Assembly (NCBI GenBank): GCA_043228905.1
Contig: JBHGNT010000006.1
Coordinates: 8,618,001-8,682,000 of the forward strand
Direction of reading: 5' to 3'
Source of the DNA: Azolla caroliniana
Lineage: Eukaryota > Polypodiophyta
DNA length: 64,000 nt
Made by a program: the position numbers and the translations under genes
Shown here: piece after piece, positions 12,980 to 24,460 of the stretch
Numbering within the stretch: the stretch's first letter is position 1
How the letters are laid out: the number at the start of each line of letters is the position of its first letter
The notes under the pieces: model-generated
Databases searched by the model: none
What the model saw: the letters and a program-made list of their open reading frames with translations, nothing else
What the model was told of the DNA's origin: nothing

Positions 12980-14398
12980 ATCTAACATAGTGATAAGACA
13001 TTTTTCTCAACCCATACACCCAGATTTAAATCTCATTAATTTACTGGTGCGGGGTGTTTTTAGTAATCCATACATCCCCATCCGAATCTTCACTAATATA
13101 TACAATGCCACCAGAGAGTGTAAGGGTTGAACATATGACCCTCTGGTCTCCACTAGATAACAGTTATCAACCAAGCTTCTCTATCTCTGGCTGTTAGCTT
13201 GGTGGTTTACACAAGTAGCAACAAATACATATATTTGTGAGAACCTAAGTTCCACGTTCGCCATGGGTTCGTCCCATTCCACAGAATAATATCAGTTTCC
13301 TGGATGCCAAATAATATATCTATTTCTATCTCTTATCTACAAAACAGATTAGGATAGAATATTACAAGCGTCAAGACCTTACCAATGGTGTTCTACCATC
13401 GTAGTCAGGTTGAGATGGATCAAGTATTACATCTAACGCCTTCCGAAGGTTGATCGCATCACCTTGAGACGCAAATTCTCTTACATTGGCACTTGTTAGA
13501 GAATTCCCTGAAATTGCATCTTCTCTTTGGATCCCAAGCTTCTGTATTGCCATGGCCATCTCATACGCAGCAACAGCATATTGTCCAGATTGTATAGGAG
13601 TAAATATGTTGAGCAATTCCTGAAGAGTATTGCCTCTTAGCTTTTCTGCTTCTAGTAGAAGGTCAGATAAGCTAGCGAGTTTCGGTTCTATAGCTTCCTG
13701 TACGATTGAGAAATCATTGGATTCACTAGGTGGAGGGAACGATGCTGCCGCCTTGGTCATGTGATGATCTGGGAGTAGCATCTGTGATGAGGCAGGGTAT
13801 GATAGAATTAAGCTAAACACGAATGGATTCTGTTCATTTCAATTTTAAGATGAAGAACAATATAAGACCCAATACCAGAATGGATTGGTTACATATATAC
13901 CTGGACAACAGCAATCCGATTACACATAGAATCCTCGGCGACACTGAGCGTTTGCTGAAGAGAATGTAGGGCCGAGAGTTGATTGGCCGAGAGGGCGGCC
14001 ATGGTGGGCAATTCGATACCATGAATCAGACGAAGGAGCTCGTCCTCTATGTGCATGCCCATAAGTGAATAAGCAAGAACTATGGAAGTTGTGGGTCTCC
14101 ATCCACCCATCCAATTGAAGCTTGCTTCGAGAGGGCTCCTCCACATGCCCGCAAAAACAAAAGAAGCGTCTTCTCTGCATATCTTCATCTTCTCTTCCAT
14201 GTATTTCTTGTACCTGGAGTGGACATCTCTCACCATCTCTGATATGACCGCCGTGTTGTCCTCATTCTCGTGCTCCCCAGCAGGATGAAGGGATCTTGAG
14301 CTCTGCTCTTTGATGATGGAACGGAAGTCGCGGAACCGGACTTTCAAGTCTTCGAGCCATTCGGTGTAGAACTTCTCGAAGGCGAGGATGGAAGACAT
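11146..14398 (-). CDS. DOG1-domain protein with C-terminal ankyrin repeats (six exons, 475 aa)
   Basis: Exons on the minus strand are 14398-13901, 13781-13383, 12651-12576, 12314-12217, 11933-11737 and 11305-11146 (TAG stop). All five introns are GT-AG (119, 731, 261, 283 and 431 bp), phases agree at every junction, and the spliced length is 1428 nt. Residues about 1-250 match the DOG1/TGA C-terminal domain: FYTEWLEDL near the start, YKKYMEEK, RSPLEASFNWMGGWRPTT, then LSDLLLEAEKLRGNTLQELL. Residues about 265-460 form roughly five ankyrin units (DYDGRTPL, FGITPLFEALRAGHD, YGDRTPLHIAAGEGD, HGITPLDAAR), closest in wording to the ankyrin domain of plant Shaker K+ channels (SKOR/AKT). No channel core, bZIP or signal peptide is present. 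DOG1 domains serve in seed dormancy and TGA factors, and ankyrins bind proteins; a soluble adaptor or regulator is inferred. The final 35 residues are polar and unrecognised. Gene structure is secure; function is not. Confidence 0.9.
12937..12977. repeat. (CT)n microsatellite in intron 2
   Basis: About 40 bp of uninterrupted CT lies within the second intron of the DOG1-ankyrin gene. Confidence 0.95.
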
Positions 14399-14522
14399 GG
14401 GTGGGGTTGGATTAGGGGATATGAGAAATAATTCAGAGGATGGGGGGAGGAGGAGGAGGAGGAGGAATGAATCAGGAAGAAGAAGAAGAATGGATGGATG
14501 GATGGAAGAGAGGAAAAGTGAA

Positions 14523-14546
14523 GGAGGGTTTAGGGTTTAGGGTTTT
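14523..14546 (-). promoter_or_regulatory. telo-box cluster upstream of the DOG1-ankyrin gene
   Basis: GGGTTTAGGGTTTAGGG on the plus strand is AAACCCTAA repeated on the gene strand, about 130 bp upstream of the ATG. Such telo-boxes are common near plant transcription starts and can recruit telomere-repeat-binding factors. Function here is inferred from motif and position only. Confidence 0.5.
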
Positions 14547-14730
14547 TGGGTGATCTTTGGGGAGGGTGGAGGGACAGAGCATGGCCATGGCCATGGCCAG
14601 GGCGGCCACCGCCAGATCCGGATTCGGATTTGCAGCACAGCTGGAAGCATCCAGACCGTCCAAAAAGAACGACATTCTTCATCACACACACACACACACA
14701 GAGACAGAGACAGAGACAGCACCTCCCTCA

Positions 14731-14738
14731 CACGTGGC
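14731..14738. promoter_or_regulatory. G-box / ABRE-like motif
   Basis: CACGTGGC lies about 335 bp upstream of the DOG1-ankyrin ATG and contains the ACGTGGC core bound by ABA-response bZIP factors. It follows a (CA)n and GAGACA-rich stretch (14683-14720). A single motif occurs by chance often enough that this is only suggestive. Confidence 0.35.
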
Positions 14739-14759
14739 CACCTGCTGCCTCTCTCTGCC

Positions 14760-15290
14760 TCATGCCAAGTGTCACCCTCTTACTCGTGTCCTATGTCCAC
14801 TCATCCGTCCGCCCGTCCATCAGGGCCCCGGATGGGAGCCACATGGCAAGCCATCACATTATGTACTTGCACCTTCTGTAAGCATACCCCATGTCCCCCC
14901 TACCCAAACAGTGGAGAGTAGGTCAGAGAGCAGAAACACATGTCATGCTCTCGTATTTACATGGCATGCTTCCGTAATTCGGAATATGCCAGTTACTCTT
15001 TGTGTTCTTGTCGTCACATGTTGCGGAGGAGGTCTTGTATTGTTATAAGTGATAATAGTGATAATCCAAGTCATTTCAGTGATATTAGAACTTGCTTTAG
15101 TAATTAGTCTACGTGTAAGTTGCCTAGGGTTGGTTGTTTGACGCCCACTCTTGCTCCTATCAATGACACAAAGGGTGTACATATATGTTTAGCTGTACAT
15201 CCTTGCTCAACGACCTCAACATGGTTATGAAGGAGAGCTGCCTAATTAAGGAATGGCCTTCGCTAAGGGTATGAAAAGATGGTACATATT
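14760..15290. other. intergenic, promoter-side flank of the DOG1-ankyrin gene
   Basis: No coding or repeat structure is recognised. Overlapping plus-strand frames here lack motifs. Confidence 0.4.
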
Positions 15291-15299
15291 TGGCATTGT

Positions 15300-15675
15300 C
15301 GTTCAGGAATAGGCCTCCTACATGCCCTCTTGATTCACCATCCCGCTAAGCGTAGCAAAATGTCACCAACGGTTACTTTCTTGGGACCAAGTACAGAAAA
15401 AAAGGTTTTTGCATTGCAAATTATAGCCAATACATGGTATATATGTCGTTACCTTGAACTCGAGGTTAATCAAACTGTAGCGAGTTTAAGCTCTCCCAAA
15501 ACAAGTTCTTTTTCTACTTTTATAGGTTTCTATGATCCCACTCACCAAATAGTCACTTTATTTTTTTATAACACTTGGACCTCGATACTCAACTCTCACA
15601 AAGAGTGTATCGTTGTTTTCCTTTTTAGAAGATTCAAACTGTACACCTTATTGTTTCAAGAGTTCTTTGTTACAA
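15300..15675 (+). repeat. copy A of a diverged dispersed repeat
   Basis: It shares ordered blocks with 26545-26815 (CCCTCTTGATTCAC, TTTATAG, ACCAAATAGT, CACTTG, ACCTTATTGTTT) at similar spacing. No coding capacity and no termini are visible; class unknown. Confidence 0.5.
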
Positions 15676-15679
15676 GTTA

Positions 15680-16535
15680 ATTTACATGTATTTCTTGGTT
15701 TAAACCTCTTCTAAAACCCATTTACTAACTTCTTTGAAGATAATCCTAGCCTATTATAGAACTTAGCTTTTAGGTGCTTTTTTGCATTGCCCATGCCAAG
15801 TCACGACACCATGTTCCTTATTTACCCATTGCATTCCCCATCAATAGCAAGGAATAGTTCTAACTCACAACCCTCCACTTGACATAGAATACCTCTAGTG
15901 TCTGTCATGGTCAATTCGTCAATGTTTGGCTAGTTCATCTTATACTCCTCAAATCCCCTTTATTCCTCTTTTCATCTCCCATTAGCAATGATTTCAACTA
16001 CTCGAATCCCTCCCAAACCCTGACAACCCTCCAATCCCCCTTTCTTCTACCACCTTTCTCGCCCCTTTAGTTTGAATCTTTACGCAATACACTTGTGCAC
16101 TCACTAGGTTCGGGAAGATGGTAAGTACTTACTACATGTAGCATGATCCAATACACTAACATTGCCATTGTTATTAAAAACTACATGTGGAACCAAGAGA
16201 AAGGGAAAACAACAAACTTATCTCTAGATCTTTAAGCCTAAAGTTCCCTTGTGAAATGGGACAATCGCTTTGTAAAAGAGCTCTGTCACTTTACTGTTTT
16301 TATGCTTCTTCTTCTTCTTCAACCTTGAGTTTCCTTTTCCACTTAAAGTAACTAAGGTAGGTAATTAATGTCAAGTGCTATTAAACGAAACATTAATTTT
16401 TTATTTTTAGTAGCATGTTTATTACTAGTAGGAAACCTCAAAGTGAGGTGAAAACCCATAAAGAATAAAGAAATATATATAAGTGTCAATTAGACACTAA
16501 AGATCTTAAACGCACTCAAAGTAAAGATTGTAAAT
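15680..16535. other. intergenic, nothing recognised
   Basis: AT-rich, with a short (CTT)n run near 16307. No frame with recognisable motifs and no repeat termini seen. Confidence 0.4.
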
Positions 16536-19500
16536 TTGCAGTCACATATGTTGAGAGAGGAACAAGGTCAGTGGTTTAATATGCAAAACTCATTGGATTG
16601 GGTTGATTTATGGCAAATGACACACCCACATGTTCCTGGTTTTACCTTTCATCACACCACCCACTTCGCATACTATGCAAGGCTTGATAGATGGTATTTG
16701 TTGCATGATAGTCAGTATGAAAATTTCACATGTACAATGCATATAATCATGCTTTGCAATTGTTAGATCATGCTCTTGTCTACCTAGACCTTCATTTTGG
16801 GAATCATTCCTATGAAGTGCATCTCCAAAGTAAGAGACTTATGCTCATTAACAGCAGTTACCTCAAGCATGAAGTCTTCAAGAGGATGGTCTATGACATA
16901 ATACCTCCTCTTTATGTAGAAGTCAACATAGATGTTGATATAGCGTGGGTACATTTTGTACATAGATTACAAACAATAATACAAGAGTATGGGAAGTGGT
17001 ATGTCTCAAGATAGAGCGATTACACTCAACAAAGCCGAATTTACTTGTCAAGCCCTAACGTAGTTAGCACATAGAAGATCTTTGACTTTACATGAAGAGG
17101 ATGCATTGTGTATGGCCAAACACACATTGATGCTACATGACAAAAATAAATTGGAAAAATGGCAAGTTAGATCAAGATAGTTTCCATTGAAAGACAAAGG
17201 ATGCTCTTCTAAATCCTTCAGAATCTTCAAAAGGTTGCATCTAATACACCAAAAGGAATCTATTAAATTCATCAAAACTAGTGATGGTTTGTGGACTACA
17301 AACCAACTTGAACTAGCCAAGGAATGTGTAACTTACTTCTCTCACATCATTGAGAACAATGTAGTTGTTACAGATGCAGTTAAACAGGCCAAAGATACAT
17401 TCTTGTCACTAGTTCAACCCACTATTTGTGTTGATAAAGTTATTGCTTTGGATGCAACGTTCACAATGGCAGAGCTTTTGGAGGCTCAGAAGGGCTGGGA
17501 TGGTATTACGTTAGAGTTCATTGTAGAATTTTGGTATGTCCTTATGGATTTAATCCTATTTATGGAAAATAATGTTTGGCAACAATGGGATATGCCAATC
17601 TCATGGAAAGAAGGTTTGGTCAAATTAATACCTCAAAAAAAACTGTGTGAATCTTTTTTGGATTGATGACCAATCACTCTCATGCCATTTATCTATAAAC
17701 TTATTGCAAAGATAATGGCTAGTCGTATTAAGGGCACCTTGTTGGGAGGCATCCACATAAACTAGTACATGTTCATTCCCAAAGGCAAATTATAGATAAT
17801 ATTGCTAATGCCTATATTGGAATGGAGTATACCAAATACACCAAAGAATATGTATTGCTCATGCAAATTGACATTGAGAAGGCCTTTGATACCATTCAAT
17901 GGGATTTTGTGGCAGCCACAATGGTCAATCTAGGATTTGGTTCGAAAATGTCTCAAGTAATCTATTGGCTTTATGGGTCTAGCACATCTTCATGCATTAT
18001 TGAGGGTGAATTGACACATTCATGGAGCTTAGCCAAACCAGTACGACAAGGTTGTCCTGTAAGTGCATTGTTGTATGCAATCGCAACTCATCCACTACTA
18101 TTGTACATGGATCATCTAGTATTAATTGGTCAACTTCATGGTTTGCAAATGAAAGACAGACATGATTATGTGGCTCAAGCATATGCAGATGATACATCAT
18201 TCTTGTCACAAAACAATCCAAATGATATGAGGGTGATTATGGATGCCCTCAAATTGTATGGATTAGTTGCTGGATTGCATGTTAACTTCAACAAGTCCAA
18301 ACTTCTACCCTTGACACCATATAGTTGGCATCAACTTTTGTGGCCAAGTCAAGTTGTTAGCCCAAATGAAATGGTTAAACATATTGGCTATTCATTGGGA
18401 TGGAATGCTGAATGGGTTCTGCAAAAAGTGAGACAAAAGCTATGCTATTGGAAGATTGCAACATGGCCACTCCATGTTAGATTACGGATAGTGCAATCAA
18501 TATTCCTGGCTTACATGCAATATTACTTAATTATAATTGATTGGCCGAAACACATGATACAAAAGATTAGCTCAAAAATTATAAGCAGCTTTTGGTGCTC
18601 TAAGCAGTCACATAGAGGTATACGACTCCTATCATTAGAGAAGATATGCACTCCAATGATTGAGTGGAGGGCTAAATATTCTTAATTTGCATTTGCATAT
18701 GTTGGCTAGAAAAGCTACTTTATTCCCAAATTTTGCTGAACAAACATTGCCTTGGGCAAGAATGCTATATGATATGTTTGATCATTAAATGAAAACCAAG
18801 TCATTTGGCGCCTGGGATACTAACCATTGGGATGTAGTGTTTGGAAAGCTTTACAGCACATCAAAGGATGACCGTTTAGCTCAACGCTTCTAAAGCACTA
18901 GAAGGAAGTATTGCACCACATAAAATGGAGAGGTAGGAATTCAGAATCAGGGAACTCTTTACGCCTCGAAAGATTACACTGGAGTGCTATATTCCCATAG
19001 TCACTAGCTGAACAAGAGCCTAGGAAAGCTTTCTTTTTACCAAAGAAGGGGCTGAAATCAATTGCAAATGTGGTAAATGACCAAGGTCACTTATTGCACT
19101 TCAATGACATGACATGTTGTTATAGTTTTGTGCCACATCATCGTGTTATCTGGAATCAAGTCACAGAGTTGGTACTTTCCTTAGTACATGTGCCACCTCT
19201 TGATGGAGATCGTAGGATTCAGGATTGGATGTTACAAAAAGGGGACATTGTTATTCTAATGCATAACATTACAACACATTCAGTGACATTTGAAACAACA
19301 TTAGTATATGTTGTTGCAACTTGCCCCATGGTTTCACGAACATGCAAATGCATTATGGAACCTACACAAAACGCAATCATGGTGGAAAAACAGGCTTACA
19401 AGCTTATGGAGCTCTGGTCTTCCACTTAAGCAACGGGTATTCCTATGGAGATGCCTATTGGGTGTGCTCCAGACTGGGTCGAATCTTCAAAAGAGATCGA

Positions 19501-19960
19501 TAGCCTCACCGCATTGTGCAAGATGTGGTGGACGATTGGAAATGGTTCCACAATTATTATGGACTTGTTTATTCACAACAACATTTGTACAAAGACTAAG
19601 TGCATCTCTTTATCACAGATTTCCTGGCCGAATGTTTGGCAAACACTTTTGGATATTTGGACAAATTCTGTGCGCCCTATCCAACAATGCCTATTTTCTC
19701 CAATTGACACGATTTTGGGCACTCTGGACCATTTGGACAGCCCGCAATAATAAGGTCTTTGATGGAAACCAATTGCATGAAGTTAACTTCTTTAAGCAAT
19801 CCCTCAGGAAATATCTATTTGATTGTCTGCAACTAAGAGAAACGAAACATTAATTACGCCCTCACTTGTATGTGTTGTGGTAACCTAGTAATCAATGTGT
19901 GGTTAAGTTGTATTGCTAATGCTCAAGCCTCGAGAAGGCATTAGATAAATAATTTATATT
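16536..19960 (+). mobile_element. LINE-C: 5'-truncated non-LTR retrotransposon
   Basis: It opens inside the endonuclease domain (SLDWVDLWQ, FTFHH at 16590-16660), so ORF1 and most of the endonuclease are missing, as is usual for incomplete target-primed reverse transcription. The linker, RT and zinc-binding domain follow in order and the coding tail ends at about 19853. No clear poly-A or target duplication could be placed. Confidence 0.8.
16560..19853 (+). pseudogene. LINE-C ORF2 remnant (endonuclease C-term, RT, zinc domain)
   Basis: The endonuclease-RT linker occupies 16730-17666. The RT core at 17822-18685 is open for 287 codons and keeps key motifs: QIDIEKAFDTIQW (first catalytic Asp), VRQGCPVSALLYAI and AQAYADDTSFLS (the catalytic YADD box, intact), then GLHVNFNKSK. 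The zinc-binding domain lies at 19308-19853 (VFLWRCLLGVLQTG, CARCGGRLEMVPQLLWTC) and ends with the LWTIWTARNNKVFDG signature. Stops and frameshifts between blocks, for example near 17666 and 18685, make it non-functional. It is less decayed than LINE-A. Confidence 0.85.
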
Positions 19961-21360
19961 AAGGTTGTTTTGTGAGAGAAGTGAGTGAGAGTTATTGTAG
20001 TGTGCACAAAGTTTGTGTTGTGAAAAGTGCCTTCTTCATCTTTATTATTTGCACAAACTTCTTGGTTCAATTGTGCCCGACCACATTCCATTGTCTATAA
20101 CTCAGCTTGGGCACCAACTACGGCATGGGATGTGAAATGCTCCTCTCCTCATGGTATCACTCACATACCAAGGACCAAGTGGAATGCAACAGCCAAGTAT
20201 TGACGCAGTACCTATGACAAGTATTAAAATATGACCAAGCCAAATTGGCCAAACAACAATGATCACAAGTTGATTGGCATTTCACCATTCATGGCCAATT
20301 ATGGTTCCATCCACGCTCATTGATGGCACAACCATCCCTATGCAATCCGCATGAACCTCAGTATCACAAATAGTTAGATCATAGCATAAAGGAGGCATGA
20401 AATGTGAGATAAGAGACAATATATTGAGAGACAAGAGATAATATAGAGGCAAGAGAAGATATTGAGAGAGAAAGAATGAATTTCACTTATGATTATGTAA
20501 CCAATGTTGTTTACCTTTATTGGTATCAAGATGAACAAACGTATTTATACATGTTATCGAGCACTACGTGTGTAGAGACTTTAGATGACCATATCCAACA
20601 AACTACACAACCCACGACTCTAGGTATAGACCTAGAACTCAACGAAGCAATAAAGTCCAGTTTGAAGTTAGACTCAAATTTAGAGATAGCCTCGGAACCA
20701 GTCTCCAAGCCACAACCAACCCCAATGCATTGTTACCCAAAGAAAACAGAGAAATTAAATTGTGATGGGTTCCGAAAATTTGCTCGTGTGATTAACCGTC
20801 AACAAACATTGCACACCTACCTCATGACCCGGCCTCTTCACAGATGCCAAATAAACTAAAAAGTGGGTTAATGCGCGCAATTTCATAACTAAAGGGAAGG
20901 ATAAGGGCATTCAAGCCATGTGGCATGTTAGAAAGCAACTGACTCAAGGGTGGCACAAGGGGACGACCCAAATTCGAGTACACTGACCAACTAAGCATAC
21001 CAAAGGAAAAATGTGAAACTTGTGCAAGTCATAAACATTGGATCACAATGAAAAATTGCCTCATCAAAAACCTCTATGTGTAGTTGAAAAATGAGTGTTC
21101 AAACATGTCGTTCTCCCCTCTAGAAAACATGGTAAAGGATGGATGGTCTGAAGACACCTATGAACGAAACTAACGCCACTAACTTCTATTCAAGGGCAAC
21201 TCACTGACACCAACACCACAACTAAGAGTCCCCACAAAGTCACCTAGGTTGAACCACCTAGGTGTACACAACCACGGTATTTTGATTTAACCACCCACCA
21301 TTTTGGTCTAAGTGACTTAATGACTCTATGTAGAATTCAAGATAACTTAGTTCCATAGAC
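19960..21360. other. intergenic, nothing firmly recognised
   Basis: A plus-strand frame at 20476-20859 (127 codons) shows no known motif. The GAGAGACAAGAGATAA-like run near 20400-20475 is simple sequence. I cannot assign a class. Confidence 0.4.
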
Positions 21361-21361
21361 A

Positions 21362-21520
21362 TAAAGTTGTGTATATGTATGTGTTGTTTCTCGCCTTCAG
21401 CCTCAAGTGTGCACCTCTTGTTGCACCTATGCCTCCTAAAGTTGTGTATAAGTGTTTTTTTTTTGTTGTTTCTCGTCTTGAGCCTTGAGTGTGCACCTCT
21501 TACTCTACACCTCACATCCT
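21362..21520 (+). repeat. imperfect tandem duplication, unit about 80 bp
   Basis: AAAGTTGTGTATA, TGTTGTTTCTCG and AGTGTGCACCTCTT recur in the same order about 80 bp apart, once from about 21362 and once from about 21440, with a T-run expanded in the second copy. Confidence 0.7.
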
Positions 21521-22635
21521 ATCAAATCTTCATCCATCTTTATACCCGTCTCTAGCTTCACCTCCACCTCCATCTTCACCACCATTTTCATCTACATATC
21601 CTCATGCTCTGCCTTCACTATTGTCTTCAGCTCCAACTTCAAATAATTACTACTATTTCACGTTAATGATGTTAGATCAAACTAAACTAGAGGAAATATT
21701 ATGATAAATCAAATTTTGTATGTCTACTTTCTCTCTCTCGTATAAATAGATGATAGTTTATATTATCAAAAGCAAAGGACCCACTCCATTGCATATGAAA
21801 TGGACCAATAAATTGGAGATGGGAACCATGCACCGAAATTTGATCAAATAATTTAGTGTTGATTTATAAATTTGGCCAATCCTGTGCCATAGTCACATTT
21901 GGAGATTATTAAGTCCATTGACCTTCTTAATATACCAATACACTTAATACATGGAATATCATTGATGTTAATGTCTCATATTGTAGTTAATTACCTCTAC
22001 TTTGTGGTTGATCTTTCCACCAATTGTTAAAAACTCTATATGAAGCTCATTGCATGTTATGATTATCCAATTGAACTCATAAACATTTAACCTTGATCTT
22101 GATTCTACCATTATGTGTTTTATCTAGTGCCCACTAACACTAGCCATCACTTGCAATATTATTCATGTTAGCATAGCACATTATGGAATTTAGATTATTT
22201 TTTTCCTTGCCATGTGAAGCAAGTGCTCTAGAGAGATTCAATTCTGCAAACAATCAATAAGAGAGAAAGAGCAACATACAGCAATCATTGTTAGACGATC
22301 AGAAGGAGCAAATCACCAAAGTTTTTGAGTTTTGGAAAAGATCTGGTGATGCTGGGTTAGGCCTTTGCAGTTAGGCAGACGTTTGAAAAGAGGAGTCAGG
22401 TAATTTGGCGGTTGGAAGCATGAAGTGGTGATCTAGACTTTACAAAAATGGTTCTAACACAAGTGCCTACTGATTGGGGGAAGTTAGGGTTTCGATTTAG
22501 GAACATCTAGAGATCGTGAGCCATGAGTTATGTTGCTCATTACTCATGTGTTTAGGTTTTGTCAAAAAAAGGTATATTTTCTGGTGATTGATCATTGAGT
22601 AGATATTTGCATTTGCCCCAATTAAGATTAGGGTT
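21521..22635. other. intergenic, 3' flank of the coiled-coil gene
   Basis: AT-rich; no frame with recognisable motifs. The right end probably contains the 3' UTR of the 22636-24225 gene. Confidence 0.4.
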
Positions 22636-24225
22636 TTATGGGTTCCGAGCTCGGAGGAATTTGACAGCGACATAGAGGCCACTCGCGAGAGCACCGGTGG
22701 CAACGGTGGCAGGCACGATGTTAGAGGACGAGGCTCGACGGCTCGGTGGCGGAGGTGGAGGTGGAGGCGGAGGCGGCGGTGGTGGTGGTGGAGATGGAGG
22801 TGGAGATGGAGATGGAGGAGACAGAGATTTCTTCAATGCACTACTGATTGTGCCGAGCTCAGAGAACAGATGTAGCGTGGTCGCTTGGCTTGATTCCGCA
22901 GAGCTTTTCGCAGATTGCAACGCGACCTCTAGCACTGCCACTTTCTCCTTCCACTCTGAGAGCTCCTTCTCCACCCTCTCTAACCCTCTAGAGAACGCGA
23001 TCGTCATCTTCTCGAACTCACCCGAGGTCTCGTTGAAGATAACCAGAGATCGAGTTTGTGATTGCGATTGTGGTTGCGATTGCGATTGTGATTGTGATTG
23101 TGATTCCTGTTCTGATGATGCATCATTGCCCTCCCCCTCCTGATAAGCGATTATGGAAGCATGATCTGTCTGTCTCCTTCTCTGCTTTTCTTCCACCTCC
23201 TCTTTAAGCCTCTCCCACTTGATCTTCGCTTCTCTCCCCTCTCTCACCGCCCTCTCTACGTCCTCACTCAGATGCTTTAGCTCCGCCTCATACTCCTCCA
23301 CAGCTTCTTCTAATTCCATCACTCTCTGTGCATCTCTCTTCGCCCTCCTCTTCATCTCTTCCAATTCCTTCTTCAAATCCTCTTCTATCTCAAGCTCCTT
23401 CACCGGAATCTCAGAAGCCATCTCGAGAGCCATTTCAATGGCCATCTCATCTTCAACCCTTTCCTTCTGCTCAGCCTCCTTCATCCTTTCTAGCTCTTTG
23501 TAAACCGCTTCATTCTCCACCTTATACCTCTGCACTTCCCTTAACAACTCTTCCTTCTCGGATCTCACCATGTCAATCTGCTTTTGCATCACCTCCTTAC
23601 TCTCGAGTTTTGCCATTTCTTTTCGAAGCTCGGTTTCTTGCTCTTTCCGAACCTCCGCTTCTTTCTGCAGAGCCTCGATCTGAGCTCTGAGCCCTCGAAT
23701 CTCCATATCTTTCTCTTTTATCTGTAGTTGCAAGCTTGAGTTCTCATCCGAAAGGAGCTTACTAAGCTCGCAGAGCTTCTCCACATCTTGGTCTAGGGAT
23801 GTCATTTTCGCTCTCGATTCCGCGGCCACGAAATCCGATTCCGCGACCTTGGCCTCAGATTCGGCGAGATCCATTTTGGTCTGAGCCAGGGTAGCATCCA
23901 TCTCTCGTTTCGATTTCCGGAGCGAAGAATTCTCGGACGAGAGGAAGTCGATCTTTTTCTTGAGGCAAGAGATCTCTTCTTTGAGGGGAGATGATTGGGG
24001 GGGCGGGACGAAGAAATTGTTGAGGCTGATCTTCTTCCCGGTGTCGGCAGTGGCATTAACCGAGTGAATGGAGTTAGCAGAATTGAAGGTCTCGATCCGA
24101 TGGTTGTTCGTGCTGCTGCTGCCACCGCGGTGGTTGAAAGGGGAGCGGGTGCGGTGGTGCCTCTGAGATGGAGGGCTCCACTCCTGTAAGAGTCGGATCC
24201 GCTCGCTTACATTCTCCAAAGTCAT
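22636..24225 (-). CDS. coiled-coil, tail-anchored protein (PMD-like), 529 aa, single exon
   Basis: The first ATG is at 24225 (MTLENVSERIRLLQEW); a longer open frame upstream begins at TTG and is not used. Residues about 80-348 are heptad-rich coiled coil, mostly Glu, Lys and Leu. A Gln-Ser repeat follows at about 375-391, a second short coil at 403-445, a proline run at about 469-494, and a hydrophobic segment at about 502-521 (VATGALASGLYVAV). The tail after it is short and basic, KFLRARNP. A C-terminal membrane segment with a basic tail is the layout of tail-anchored proteins of mitochondria and peroxisomes. The whole resembles plant peroxisomal and mitochondrial division factors (PMD1/PMD2), although it is longer and more proline-rich than I recall for those. 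Membership rests on layout rather than conserved motifs. The stop is TAA at 22636-22638, and no intron is needed. Confidence 0.8.
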   Translation of the reverse strand: MTLENVSERIRLLQEWSPPSQRHHRTRSPFNHRGGSSSTNNHRIETFNSANSIHSVNATADTGKKISLNNFFVPPPQSSPLKEEISCLKKKIDFLSSENSSLRKSKREMDATLAQTKMDLAESEAKVAESDFVAAESRAKMTSLDQDVEKLCELSKLLSDENSSLQLQIKEKDMEIRGLRAQIEALQKEAEVRKEQETELRKEMAKLESKEVMQKQIDMVRSEKEELLREVQRYKVENEAVYKELERMKEAEQKERVEDEMAIEMALEMASEIPVKELEIEEDLKKELEEMKRRAKRDAQRVMELEEAVEEYEAELKHLSEDVERAVREGREAKIKWERLKEEVEEKQRRRQTDHASIIAYQEGEGNDASSEQESQSQSQSQSQPQSQSQTRSLVIFNETSGEFEKMTIAFSRGLERVEKELSEWKEKVAVLEVALQSAKSSAESSQATTLHLFSELGTISSALKKSLSPPSPSPPPSPPPPPPPPPPPPPPPPSRRASSSNIVPATVATGALASGLYVAVKFLRARNP

Positions 24226-24316
24226 TCTCTGCAGATCCAAAAAACAAAACACTTCCTCTCTAAACAAATTCTTCTTCTAATTCAGGCAGTCGCCGTCTCG
24301 ATCTAAACCACTCATC

Positions 24317-24460
24317 TCTGTTTCTTCTTCTTCTTCTTCTTCTTCTTCTTCTTCTTTCTCAATCAGTCAGTGTGTTATGTGTTCTTCTCTATCTGTATGT
24401 ATGTATGTATGTATGTATGTATGTATGTATGTATGTATCTTCTTCTTCTTCTTCTTCTCA
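24317..24460. repeat. compound microsatellite (TTC)n-(TATG)n-(TTC)n in the 5' flank of the coiled-coil gene
   Basis: A TTCTTC run (about 24322-24355), ten or so TATG units (about 24396-24437) and another TTC run (24438-24457). Read from the gene strand this is a GAA/CATA-rich leader region. Confidence 0.95.

Noticed and set aside
14546-15048. Overlapping plus-strand frames of 111-163 codons in the DOG1-ankyrin upstream region
   Set aside because: They arise from ATGGCC and CACA/GAGACA simple repeats, differ in all three frames and have no motifs.
20476-20859. 127-codon plus-strand frame as a gene
   Set aside because: No motif, no splice or promoter context, and ordinary composition for AT-rich intergenic sequence.
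22697-23143. Glycine-rich plus-strand frame
   Set aside because: It is antisense to the proline run of the coiled-coil gene and has no independent support.
24226-24267. N-terminal 14-codon extension of the coiled-coil gene
   Set aside because: The longer frame opens at TTG. The first ATG is at 24225, and plant nuclear genes rarely start at TTG.
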